From NCBI RefSeq assembly GCF_010685995.1, contig NZ_JAAGWK010000008.1, positions 62,001 through 126,000 on the forward strand: a stretch of 64,000 nucleotides of DNA, written 5' to 3'. The notes beneath the pieces are model-generated. The model was not told the DNA's origin. It made no database searches and saw only the letters and a list, made by a program, of their open reading frames with translations. The DNA comes from Goekera deserti (GTDB lineage Bacteria > Actinomycetota > Actinomycetes > Mycobacteriales > Geodermatophilaceae). Both the position numbers and the translations under genes were made by a program. Shown in pieces: positions 34,471 to 42,771 of the stretch (its first letter is position 1; each line of letters opens with the position of its first letter).

Positions 34471-35433
34471 TCACAGCTCCAGCACGAGCCTCCCGCCCGC
34501 CGAGCGGGAGACGCAGATGAACATCGTGTCGTTGGCGGCCTGCTCCTCCGGGGTCAGCAGCGAGTCGCGGTGGTCCACCACGCCCTCCAGCACGGTGGTC
34601 TCGCAGGTGCCGCAGGTGCCCTCCTGGCAGGAGGACAGCACCGGCACGCCCGCCTCCTCCACCGCCTCGAGGATCGAGGTGTCCGGGCCGACGGTCAGCG
34701 TCCGGCCCGACGTCGCCAGTTCCACCTCGAAGGCGCCGGTGAGCACCGGCTCGCCGACGTCCTTGGGGCTGAAGCGCTCCACGTGCAGCGAGCCGGCGGG
34801 CCAGGCCGCGCAGCGCTGCTCGACGGCGGTGAGCAGCGGCTCGGGACCGCAGCAGTAGACCAGCGTGTCCGGCCGCGGCGTCCCCAGCAGCCGGTCCAGG
34901 TCGATCAGGCCCACCTCGTCCTGCGGGTGCAGGGTGACCCGGTCGCCGTGCGCGGCGTCCAGCGCGTCCAGGAACGCCATCGAGGTGCGCGACCGGCCGC
35001 CGTAGTGGAACTCCCACTCGGCGCCCGCCTGCTCGGCCGCGGCCGCCATCGGGATGATCGGCGTGATGCCGATGCCGCCGGCGATGAAGACGTACCGCGG
35101 CGACGGGACCAGCGGGAAGTTGTTCCGCGGGCCGCGCACGTCCACCTCGGTGCCCTCCAGCAGCTCGTCGTGCACGTACGCCGAGCCGCCCCGCCCGGCC
35201 GGCTCGCGGAGCACCCCGAGCTGCCAGGACGAGCGGTCGGCGGGGTCGCCGCACAGCGAGTACTGCCGGGTCAGGCCGCCGGGCAGCAGCAGGTCGACGT
35301 GCGCGCCCGGCGCCCACCCCGGCAGGTCCGCACCCGACGGGTCACGCAGTTCCAGGACGGCGACCCCCTCGGCGCCCGTCGTCCGGCGGGCCACCCGCAG
35401 GCGGAGGTCGACCTCGTCATGTGTGCTGTGCAC
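34471..35433 (-). CDS. Phthalate dioxygenase reductase-family (VanB-like) flavin/2Fe-2S reductase
   Basis: 320 aa from GTG at 35433, with AAGGAG upstream. The FMN domain starts VDLRLRVARRTTGAEGV and has the RQYSLCGDP motif; the NAD-binding part has FIAGGIGITPIIPM; the C-terminal plant-type ferredoxin domain has the Cys pattern SSCQEGTCGTCETTVLEG...FICVSRS. This is the order FMN-NAD-[2Fe-2S] of class IA reductases such as VanB. It carries electrons to the Rieske oxygenase encoded two genes upstream. Its start lies inside the end of the intermediate small gene. Confidence 0.93.
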   Translation of the reverse strand: MHSTHDEVDLRLRVARRTTGAEGVAVLELRDPSGADLPGWAPGAHVDLLLPGGLTRQYSLCGDPADRSSWQLGVLREPAGRGGSAYVHDELLEGTEVDVRGPRNNFPLVPSPRYVFIAGGIGITPIIPMAAAAEQAGAEWEFHYGGRSRTSMAFLDALDAAHGDRVTLHPQDEVGLIDLDRLLGTPRPDTLVYCCGPEPLLTAVEQRCAAWPAGSLHVERFSPKDVGEPVLTGAFEVELATSGRTLTVGPDTSILEAVEEAGVPVLSSCQEGTCGTCETTVLEGVVDHRDSLLTPEEQAANDTMFICVSRSAGGRLVLEL

Positions 35434-35776
35434 GGCGCTCCTTCGTCTCGGCCGCGCTGCGGGGGCCGGCCGCGAGGGTGCTCGCGGTGGGGGGCAGCGG
35501 GGTCCTGGCACCGATCATGATGCGCCGGGAGACGGTGTGCGCCGGCGGCGGGCCGATCGGCTCGGGCGGGGCCTCGGGGCCGGCGGCCGGGTGGTCGGGG
35601 TGGGCCAGCAGCCACTCCCACATCGCGATCGGGTCGTCGGCCTCGGACTCGGCCCCGCAGTGGCAGCTGCCACGCAGCCGGTCGGACCCCGGCAGCCAGC
35701 TCACCCGGAGCACCCGCTCACCCGGCAGCACCTCGGCCGGCGCGGTGGTCGCGGTGTTCGCCACGGGGTCGCTCAC
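35417..35776 (-). CDS. Small protein between Rieske oxygenase and reductase, CHCG motif
   Basis: 119 aa from GTG at 35776, which overlaps the TGA of the Rieske gene; its own end overlaps the reductase start by 17 bp. The central piece is RGSCHCGAESEADDPIAMWE followed by WLLAHPDHP, a compact pattern of two Cys and several His and acidic residues. The C-terminal half is low complexity (Pro, Ala, Arg). I do not recognise the family. Its tight coupling on both sides implies that it works with the oxygenase, perhaps as metal-binding or assembly factor; that is inference. Confidence 0.75.
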   Translation of the reverse strand: MSDPVANTATTAPAEVLPGERVLRVSWLPGSDRLRGSCHCGAESEADDPIAMWEWLLAHPDHPAAGPEAPPEPIGPPPAHTVSRRIMIGARTPLPPTASTLAAGPRSAAETKERRAQHT

Positions 35777-36861
35777 CGGGCCGCACCTGCGCTGGTGACC
35801 CCCACCGGCCGGGCCGGGACGGCACCGTCCGCCTCGGCGGCGAGCCGGGCGATGACCCGGCGCGCGGCGAGCCCGCCGGTGTCGATGTTGATCGACAGCT
35901 CCTGGTAGCCGTCCGGCTCGCCGGCCAGCACCTGCTCCAGCGCGTCCAGCGCGGTCACGTCCTGCAGCACCACGGTGCGGTTGCTCTCCCGCAGGAAGTC
36001 CGAGACGCCCTCGTCGTCCAGGGCGAAGTCGCGGGCGACGGCCCAGAAGTCGTGCGTGCTGGACTCGGTCGCCGGGGTGATCGCGTAGACGACCTCGACG
36101 TGGAAGGCGTCCGGGTCGCTGCCGTCGTCGTTCGGCAGCACGCCGACCGGGGCGATCCGGCTGTGCAGCGTGTAGAGGCACGGCGGGGTGAACTCGATGT
36201 CCTGCCAGCGGGTGATCCGCCCCTGGATGCCGGTGCTCGTGGCGTAGAACGGCGGGCACTCGGCGTCGGCCATGTGCCGGGAGACGTAGACGATCCCGGC
36301 CTCCTCGTCGACCTCGGTGGTGATCGGGGTGTCGGCCACCTCCGGCGTCCCGATGTAGCCGCCGTGCAGGTAGGTCTCGTGCGAGAGGTCCATCAGGTTG
36401 TCGACCAGCAGGCTGGCCCGGGCGGCGAGCGGCTCCATGCCGCTGACCGTCGTCCAGCCCTGCTGCGCCAGCCACGGGGCGCGCGGCACCCGGGTGGTGT
36501 CGGCCCTGGCCGGGTCGCCGATGAACACCCAGACGAAGGAGTCCTGCTCGAGCACCGGGTAGCTCTTCAGCCGTGCGGTGCGGGGCACCCGGGTCTGCCC
36601 GGGGACGGCGACGCAGCCGCCGTCCGCGCCGTAGGTGAAGCCGTGGTAGCCGCAGACGACCGTGTCGCCGACCAGGTGGCTGGGCTCCTGGGACAGCGGG
36701 AACCGGCGGTGCACGCAGCGGTCGCTCATCGCGGTGACCGCACCGGCCTCGGTGCGCCAGAACAGCACCGACTCACCGCAGATCGTGCGGCTGAACAGCT
36801 CCCGCCCGACCTCCCGGCCGTACGCGGCGACGTACCACTGGTCCCGGACGATCGAGGTCAT
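35773..36861 (-). CDS. Rieske [2Fe-2S] aromatic ring-hydroxylating / O-demethylating oxygenase, alpha subunit
   Basis: 362 aa from ATG at 36861. The Rieske centre has CVHRRFPLS (Cys-x-His) and CGYHGFTYG (Cys-x2-His), residues ~48-72. The catalytic domain keeps the mononuclear iron site: NLMDLSHETYLHGGYIG (Asp bridge and two His). DQWYVAAYGREVG at the N-terminus is typical of the VanA/phthalate oxygenase group rather than the multi-subunit ring dioxygenases. Probable substrates are methoxylated or carboxylated aromatics. It heads an operon with a small CHCG protein, a VanB-like reductase and an IclR regulator. Confidence 0.92.
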   Translation of the reverse strand: MTSIVRDQWYVAAYGREVGRELFSRTICGESVLFWRTEAGAVTAMSDRCVHRRFPLSQEPSHLVGDTVVCGYHGFTYGADGGCVAVPGQTRVPRTARLKSYPVLEQDSFVWVFIGDPARADTTRVPRAPWLAQQGWTTVSGMEPLAARASLLVDNLMDLSHETYLHGGYIGTPEVADTPITTEVDEEAGIVYVSRHMADAECPPFYATSTGIQGRITRWQDIEFTPPCLYTLHSRIAPVGVLPNDDGSDPDAFHVEVVYAITPATESSTHDFWAVARDFALDDEGVSDFLRESNRTVVLQDVTALDALEQVLAGEPDGYQELSINIDTGGLAARRVIARLAAEADGAVPARPVGVTSAGAAR

Positions 36862-36933
36862 GCGGACTCCTGGTGCCTGGCGCGACGGGTGACCAGCTCA
36901 GCGTGAGCTGCGTCACCGGCCGCGACCAGGGTA

Positions 36934-36950
36934 CTTCCGTGTGGCGGAAG
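36934..36950. promoter_or_regulatory. Perfect inverted repeat CTTCCG-N5-CGGAAG upstream of the Rieske operon
   Basis: CTTCCGTGTGGCGGAAG lies 73-89 bp upstream of the oxygenase start codon. Spacing and half-sites resemble operators of actinobacterial IclR regulators (TTCCG...CGGAA type). The IclR gene at the end of the operon is the natural candidate to bind it. Confidence 0.65.
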
Positions 36951-36955
36951 CCCGG

Positions 36956-39527
36956 TCAGGAGCCGGGCACGGTCACCCGGTCGTCCAGCGGCGCGGCCGG
37001 CACCGGGAGCGCGGCCGCGGGCTGCTGCTGGCGCAGCAGCGCGTCGGCGTCGGCGCGCTCCAGCGGGCGGGAGAACAGGTAGCCCTGAACCAGGTCGCAG
37101 CGCTCGGCCCGCAGCCGGTCGCGTTGCAGCTCGGTCTCCACGCCCTCGGCGATGATCTCCAGGCCGAGCGTGCGGCCCAGCTCCACCAGGCCGTGCACGA
37201 TGTCCGGGGCCTCGTCCGGGTCGGTGATCGAGGCGATGAACGACCGGTCGATCTTGAGCACGTCCACCTCGAACTGGCGCAGGTAGCTCAGCGAGGACCA
37301 GCCGGTCCCGAAGTCGTCGATGGCCAGCCGCACCCCGCGGGCGTGCAGCTGCCGCAGGCACTCCGCGGCCCGCTCCGGGTCCTCCACCAGCACGGTCTCG
37401 GTGATCTCCAGGAGCAGCGACGACGGGTCGACGCCTGTCTCGGCGAGCACCGCCACCACCTGGTCGGTGAGCAGGCCGGAGGAGATCTGCCGGGCCGACA
37501 CGTTGACCGCCATGGTCAGCGGCACCGGGGACGGGTGGGCCCGCTGCCAGCCGGCCGCGGTGCGCGCGGCCTCGCCGAGCACCCAGCGACCGATCGGCTC
37601 GATCAGCCCGGAGTCCTCCGCGATGGGCACGAAGGTGCCCGGCGGCACCGCGCCCAGTGTCGGGTGGTCCCAGCGCAGCAGCGCCTCGAAGCCCACGACG
37701 CGCCCGTCGGACAGTGCCACCACCGGCTGGTACACCAGCCGGAACTGCTCGGCCGCCAGGGCGTCGACCAGGTCGGTCTGCAACCGCATCCGCTCCAGGA
37801 CGGCGCTGCGCATGTGCGGCTGGAAGACCGTCGCGCAGCTCTTGCCCGCCTGCTTGGACCGGTACATGGCGATGTCGGCGTCGCGCAGCAGGGAGGCGGC
37901 GGTGGCCTGGCCGTCGCCCAGGGCGATGCCCACGCTGCCGGACACCCGGACCGGCTCGCCGTCGATCGGCACCGGCACGGCGAGCGCCTCCAGCAGCCGG
38001 TGCGCCATCGCGGCGGCGTCCTCGGCGGGGTCGTGCCCCCGCTCGACCAGGATGGCGAACTCGTCGCCGCCCAGGCGGCTGACGGTGTCCCCCGTGCGGG
38101 TGGCCCAGCGCAGCCGGTCGGCGACCTCGCGCAGCAGCTGGTCCCCCGCGGGGTGGCCCAGGGTGTCGTTGACGGTCTTGAAGCCGTCCAGGTCGACGTA
38201 GAGGACGGCCGGCTCGATGCCGCTGCGGGCGGCCCGGTGCAACGCCTGGGTGACGCGGTCGTCGAACAGGGCACGGTTGGGAAGGCCGGTGAGGCTGTCG
38301 TGGAAGGCCTGGTGGGCCAGGTCCTCCTCGGCCCGGCGGCGGTCGGTGACGTCGGCGATGGTGACCACGACGCCACGCACGTCGGGGTCGGCGAGCAGGT
38401 TGACCAGCCGGACGCCGAGCCACGCCTGCTGGCCGTCCCGGACCCGGCCGCGCAGCTCGCTGGTGACCACCCGGCCCGGGGCGAGCAGGGCCCGCTCGAA
38501 GGCCGCGCGGGCCTCCTCGCCGTCCTGCCCCGAGGTCAGCGACAGCACGTCGGCGCCGGCGACGGCGGCCCGGGGGTCGTGGGCGAGGGCGGCGAACAGC
38601 GGGGCGTCGCGGGTGAGGCGGCCCTGCTCGTCGAGCACGACCACGGCGTCGGAGGAGTGCGCGGCCAGCGCCTCGGAGTAGCGGGCGCGGGAGCGGATGA
38701 CCTCGTGCAGCTCGGCCTGCGCCCGCAGCAGCCGGTCGGCCCGCACGTGGACCAGCACCAGCAGCACGACGGTGGCGGCGAGCATCGACAGCGGGTCGGT
38801 GTCGGCGCCGCCCAGCCAGGCGACGACCTCCAGCACCGGCGCGACGAGCAGCGCCGACAGGACGATGCCCATCCGCACCCGGTCGACCGGCCGCGCGTCG
38901 GACGCCCGGGGTGGCGTCAGCGGTGACCACGCTGCCGCGGCGAGCAGCAGACCGCCGACCAGCCAGCCGACGTCCAGCAGCGGGGTGAGGCCGTCGGCGT
39001 CGACGACCAGCGCCATGACCAGGTCGGAGACCAGCCACAGCGCGGCCCCCAGGGCGACGTACAGCGGGGCGGGCTGCAGCGAGCGGGTGCAGACGGTCAC
39101 GGCGACGACCAGGCCGATCAGGACGGCGTCCAGGACCGGGTAGGACGCCCAGACGAGCCGCACGCCGACGGGGGTCCCCTCGTCGGAGAGCAGGTCGGCG
39201 ACGACGAGTTCCCACTCGACCAGGGCGACGACCACGAACACCACCGCTGCGTCGACGAAGCCGTCGAACCGAGACCAGGTACCAGGCGAGGTCACCGGCG
39301 GTGGCCAGCGACAGGCCCAGCGCGACCAGCCGGAGGGACGTGAAACCGCGACCGACCCGCCGGACGCCGACCCAGGCGGCCACCGAGCAGGACACCGCCA
39401 CGGCCACGTAGGACCAGGTGGCCAGCGGCTCTCCCAGCAGCGGGCGGGCGCAGGCGACGAGCACGGCCACGGCCACCCAGACCCGGCCGGGCACCCGGGT
39501 GGACCGTACGGCGCGCAGCGGGTGCAC
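36956..39527 (-). pseudogene. Diguanylate cyclase/phosphodiesterase (GGDEF-EAL) membrane protein, frameshifted near 39270
   Basis: Start GTG at 39527 with GGAGGGAGA upstream. The first frame encodes membrane segments (WVAVAVLVACARPLLG, YVAVAVSCSVAAWVGV, LRLVALGLSLATAGDLAWYLV); at about 39270 it must jump one frame to continue with FDGFVDAAVVFVVVALVEWEL and all later domains. After further helices there is a PAS-like region, then GGDEF with an intact RLGGDEFAIL and the inhibitory-site motif RTGD five residues before it, then EAL with FEALLRWDHP, NVSARQ, EITETVL, DDFGTGWSSL and KIDRSFI. Both catalytic sites look active. Reconstructed length ~856 aa. The frameshift could be real or an error. Confidence 0.8.
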
Positions 39528-39659
39528 CGGTCTCCCTCCGACGGCGGCACCGGGTCGGGGTGCTCCTGCCGCAGGGTCGGCATCCGGGAGGCGGCACTGG
39601 AGCCCGCGGGGACGCCTGCACCTCGTCCGGGGGAGGCCGCCGGACGGCGTCGCGCGGGG

Positions 39660-39881
39660 TCAGCCGGCGGGCAGGGCCGCCGCCGGCTCGAGCGCGGGAC
39701 GACGTCGGAGGGCCAGCTGGTGCACCCGGTGACGGCTCAGCAGGCGCTGCACGACGGCGGCACCGACGAGCCCGCCGGCCAGCAGGCCGGCGCCGGGGAG
39801 CAGGAGGGCGACGACCAGGGCGAGGGCGTAGAGCGAGGTGAGCAGGACGGCGGGCAGGGTCGAGGGCAGGGCGCGGGACAC
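39660..39881 (-). CDS. Small membrane protein, hypothetical
   Basis: 73 aa from GTG at 39881 with GGAGG in front. One long hydrophobic stretch or two short ones (LPAVLLTSLYALALVVALLLPGA, LLAGGLVGAAVV) followed by a basic tail (RLLSRHRVHQLALRRRP), giving an inside-positive topology. No family recognised. It is 70 bp downstream of the Mn catalase gene on the same strand, behind a strong hairpin. Confidence 0.55.
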   Translation of the reverse strand: MSRALPSTLPAVLLTSLYALALVVALLLPGAGLLAGGLVGAAVVQRLLSRHRVHQLALRRRPALEPAAALPAG

Positions 39882-39905
39882 GGGGACCTCCGGGGGGCGG
39901 GGACC

Positions 39906-39947
39906 CGGCGTCAGCGGCCCGGGCGGGTACCCGGGCCGCCGACGCCG
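39906..39947. terminator. Hairpin 3' of the manganese catalase gene
   Basis: Stem CGGCGTC-A-GCGGCCCGGG paired with CCCGGGCCGC-C-GACGCCG around a 6-base loop; a 17-bp stem with one A/C mismatch, four bases past the catalase stop. Confidence 0.8.
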
Positions 39948-39951
39948 ACGG

Positions 39952-40815
39952 TCACTTCAGGGCGTCCTTGGCCTTCTGCAGCAGACCGGTCATCGGCGCC
40001 GGCGGGGTGCCGTACAGCCGCGGGTCACCCGGCGGCAGGATCGGCGCGTCGGCGTGCGCGGCGATCGGGGCGGCGCGCAGCACGTTGTCGGTGCCGTCGA
40101 GGGCGGGGCCGCTGGCCCAGCGGCCGGCCGCGGCGTCCGGGCCGTCGGAGGCGTCGATGAACGTGTAGGCGAACTCCGGCAGCTCCTCCTCCAGCGGGAA
40201 CGCCTCCGGCACCGGGATGCCGTCGAGCCCGTCGGCCTTCAGCTCCTCCATCGCGGCCAGCCACTGCTGCTGGTGCATGTGGTCACGGGTCAGCAGGAAA
40301 CGCAGCAGGTCCTTGACTCCCGGGTCGTCGGTCATGTTCCACAGCCGGGCGACCTGGAGCCGGCCCTGCATCTCGGCCGAGGCGTTGTAGGCGAAGTCGG
40401 CGTACAGGTTGCCGCTGGCGGTCACGTAGGCCCCGGTCCAGGGGTTGCCCATGCTGTCCATGTAGGACGCGCCGCCGCCGTTGGCCAGCGGGTGCTGCGG
40501 GTTGTGCTGGCCGTACCCGGCGGCCGCCTCCTTGCTGCGGTCGGCGGCGTCCGGCTTGAGCGGCATGTGGTCCAGCAGCCGGTCGATGCAGGTCACGATC
40601 ATCTCGACGTGGGCCAGCTCCTCGGTGCCGATGGCCAGCAGCATGTCCTTGTACTTGCCGGGCAGCCGGCAGTTCCAGCCCTGCAGCAGGTACTGGGTGG
40701 CGACGGTCATCTCGCCCCACTGACCGCCGAGGATCTCCTGCATCTTGCGGGCGAGATCGGGGTCGGGCCCGTCGGGCTTGGCCTCGAACTGCAGAGCGTG
40801 GGTGTGGGTGAACAC
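39952..40815 (-). CDS. Manganese (non-heme) catalase
   Basis: 287 aa from ATG at 40815. Ferritin-like di-manganese site: GEMTVATQYLLQGWN (Glu ~35), GTEELAHVEMIVTCID (Glu and His), ASAEMQGRLQVARLWNM (Glu) and RDHMHQQQWLAAMEEL (His). N-terminal MFTHTHALQFEAKPDGPDP and the C-terminal LRAAPIAAHADAPILPPGDP-type tail are typical. It converts hydrogen peroxide to water and oxygen. An NRAMP-type metal transporter gene lies 2 kb away, consistent with manganese use. Confidence 0.95.
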   Translation of the reverse strand: MFTHTHALQFEAKPDGPDPDLARKMQEILGGQWGEMTVATQYLLQGWNCRLPGKYKDMLLAIGTEELAHVEMIVTCIDRLLDHMPLKPDAADRSKEAAAGYGQHNPQHPLANGGGASYMDSMGNPWTGAYVTASGNLYADFAYNASAEMQGRLQVARLWNMTDDPGVKDLLRFLLTRDHMHQQQWLAAMEELKADGLDGIPVPEAFPLEEELPEFAYTFIDASDGPDAAAGRWASGPALDGTDNVLRAAPIAAHADAPILPPGDPRLYGTPPAPMTGLLQKAKDALK

Positions 40816-40937
40816 GTGATCTCCTCGATCGCGGTGACGGGCTGCTGGTGCGGCCTCGGGAGGTGTCTGCCCACGCCCGGTGGCCCGCCCGTGCCGTCCG
40901 CTGGCCCCCCGGTGCCAACGTGTGGGTGGGGCCTCCG

Positions 40938-41678
40938 TCAGCGGTCGGGGAGGCAGACGCAGAAGGTGAAGTCGCCGCCCGGCGGCCGGTGCCAGCTCAG
41001 CTCACCGCCGAGCTCCGCGGTCTGCCGGCGCACCGACCACAGGCCCAGCCCGGTGAGGTCCTGCGGCGGGGCGTCGGTGCTCAGGTGGCCGGCCACCCGG
41101 TCGGGGACGCCGGGCTGGGACAGGCAGATGCGCACCCAGCCCGGCAGCCGGGTCAGCACCAGCCGCACCGGGGCGTCCTCACCGTGCCGGTGCGCGTTCT
41201 CCAGCAGGTTGGTCAGGATCCGTTGCACCCGCGCGTCGGCCACCTCGACGTCCGCGGCGCCGGCACCGAACTCTGTCGTCAACTGGGACGACGGCAGGCC
41301 CGCGGCGGCTGTGGCGGCGGCCAGCACGTCGCCCATCCGGCGGCGCAGCCCGGCCCGGCCCTCCACCGCTCCCCCGGTGGCCACCGCGGTGCGGAGCATG
41401 GACGACAGGTGCTCGGTCTGGGCGCGGGCCAGGTCCACCAGCTCCGCGTGCCGGGAGGCGTCCTCCCCGACCGGCTCGTCCAGGTGGCGCAGCAGCGCCT
41501 CCAGCGAGGCGAGCGGGCTGCGCATGTCGTGGCACAGCGCTCGCACCAGCGCGTCCTGCGCGGAGACCCGGGTGGCACCGCGCCGGCCCCGGCGGCGGAC
41601 GGCGGCGGCCAGCTCGCGCAGGGCGTGGCCCACCGCCCGGGCCGGGGCGCCGTGCGGCGTGTCAGCGACGACGGTCAC
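40938..41678 (-). CDS. Cytoplasmic sensor histidine kinase
   Basis: 246 aa from GTG at 41678. No membrane segment. H-box CHDMRSPLASLEALLRHLDE (phospho-accepting His ~57), N-box ILTNLLENAHRHGED, and a G-box TGLGLWSVRRQTAELGG, followed by GGDFTFCVCLP. It lacks an input domain beyond ~45 residues at the N-terminus. It is head-to-head with a NarL-type response regulator 61 bp away, forming a likely two-component pair. The signal is unknown; nearby genes encode Mn catalase and a metal transporter. Confidence 0.85.
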   Translation of the reverse strand: MTVVADTPHGAPARAVGHALRELAAAVRRRGRRGATRVSAQDALVRALCHDMRSPLASLEALLRHLDEPVGEDASRHAELVDLARAQTEHLSSMLRTAVATGGAVEGRAGLRRRMGDVLAAATAAAGLPSSQLTTEFGAGAADVEVADARVQRILTNLLENAHRHGEDAPVRLVLTRLPGWVRICLSQPGVPDRVAGHLSTDAPPQDLTGLGLWSVRRQTAELGGELSWHRPPGGDFTFCVCLPDR

Positions 41679-41739
41679 GGGCACCCCCGGTGAGCCGGCC
41701 GTTCGCCGTGGGCACCGCAGGAGACGACGGGGAGACGAC

Positions 41740-42444
41740 ATGCGCGAGGCACCCGGACCACCCACCCGACCACCGATCAGCATCGTCCTGGTGGACGATC
41801 ACAAGCTGTTCAGCCGCGGGCTGGCCCTGCTGCTGCCGCCGGTGAGCGAGGACCGGGTGCGGGTGGTGGGCACCACCGACGACGCCTCGGCCGCCGCCGC
41901 CCTGGTGCGCAGCACCGGCGCGGACCTCGCCCTGGTCGACCTGCACATGCCCCCACCGGGCGGCATCCGGGCGATCGCGGCGATCCGTCGCGCCGCGCCC
42001 GTCGCGCGGGTGGTGGCGCTGTCCGGCCAGGCCGACGAGGACACCGCGCTGGAGGCCCTGCACGCGGGTGCGGAGGCCTTCCTGCCCAAGACGAGCGACC
42101 CCGAGCTGCTGGTGCCTCCGCTGCTGGCGGTGCTCGACGGCTGGGCGGTGGTGCCCAGCGGGCTGCTGCGCCGGCTCCTGGGAGACGCCGCCCCGCGCGA
42201 GGACCGCGGCATCAGCGGGCGGCTCAGCGCCGACGAGCGACGGCTGTGGCGCATGGTCGCGGCCGGGCAGAGCACGGTGGACATCGCCACCGAGCTGCAC
42301 GTCTCCGAGCGCACCGCGAAGCGGCTGGTCGCCGGGCTGCTGCGGCAGCTGCGGGTGTCCACGCGCACCGAGGCGGCGGCGCTGGCCGGGCGGGTGGGGC
42401 TCGACCGGGGCGAGGACGGCCGGCGGGCGGCCGGCTCCTCCTGA
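41740..42444 (+). CDS. NarL/FixJ-type response regulator
   Basis: 234 aa from ATG at 41740 with GGGGAGACGAC in front. Receiver domain residues ~14-130: acidic pair VLVDDHKLF, phospho-acceptor Asp67 in LALVDLHMPPPGG, Thr/Ser position in VVALSGQ and Lys in FLPKTSD. The C-terminal helix-turn-helix is LSADERRLWRMVAAGQ, STVDIATELHVSERTAKRLV, which is a LuxR-like variant. It is divergent from the histidine kinase gene, its presumed partner. Confidence 0.88.
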   Translation: MREAPGPPTRPPISIVLVDDHKLFSRGLALLLPPVSEDRVRVVGTTDDASAAAALVRSTGADLALVDLHMPPPGGIRAIAAIRRAAPVARVVALSGQADEDTALEALHAGAEAFLPKTSDPELLVPPLLAVLDGWAVVPSGLLRRLLGDAAPREDRGISGRLSADERRLWRMVAAGQSTVDIATELHVSERTAKRLVAGLLRQLRVSTRTEAAALAGRVGLDRGEDGRRAAGSS

Positions 42445-42771
42445 GGCTGCTGCACTGCTCACGGCGCTCCCGCACGTCGTCGGCGCGCCCTGGTCTCGGG
42501 CCCGCGGTCCTGCTACCCGGGCGGGACCGGGCCACCCGCTGCGCGGCACTTCCTGGCCCGCGCGGGCCAACCTCGCCGCGGCGCGGGTGCCGCGCCCGGG
42601 TCCCGGGGTAGGTCAGGCCGGATCCGCACGGACGCCGCCCGACCGGTGCCCGGCGGGCCGCCCGCGGAGCTGGCCCGGGCGGGCCACGGGTCGGCCCCGG
42701 CGGGCCGGGTGCACCGGGCAGGTGAGGAGAGCCTGCCCTCCTGCACCGCTCCCGTCCCCTGCGAGGCACCC
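42445..42771 (+). other. 327-bp gap upstream of the NRAMP transporter gene
   Basis: No gene supported. The 3' part has one hairpin, GGGCAGG/CCTGCCC with loop TGAGGAGAG at 42716-42738, 34 bp before the transporter start. I looked for conserved blocks of Mn (yybP-ykoY) and Mg (M-box) riboswitches and did not find them. The remainder is GC-rich without visible structure. Confidence 0.4.

Noticed and set aside
34436-35520. Overlapping + strand and alternative-frame open frames across the reductase
   Set aside because: Shadows of the reductase gene: no motifs, biased composition.
42445-42771. yybP-ykoY Mn riboswitch or M-box before the NRAMP gene
   Set aside because: The required conserved blocks are missing; only one simple hairpin is visible.
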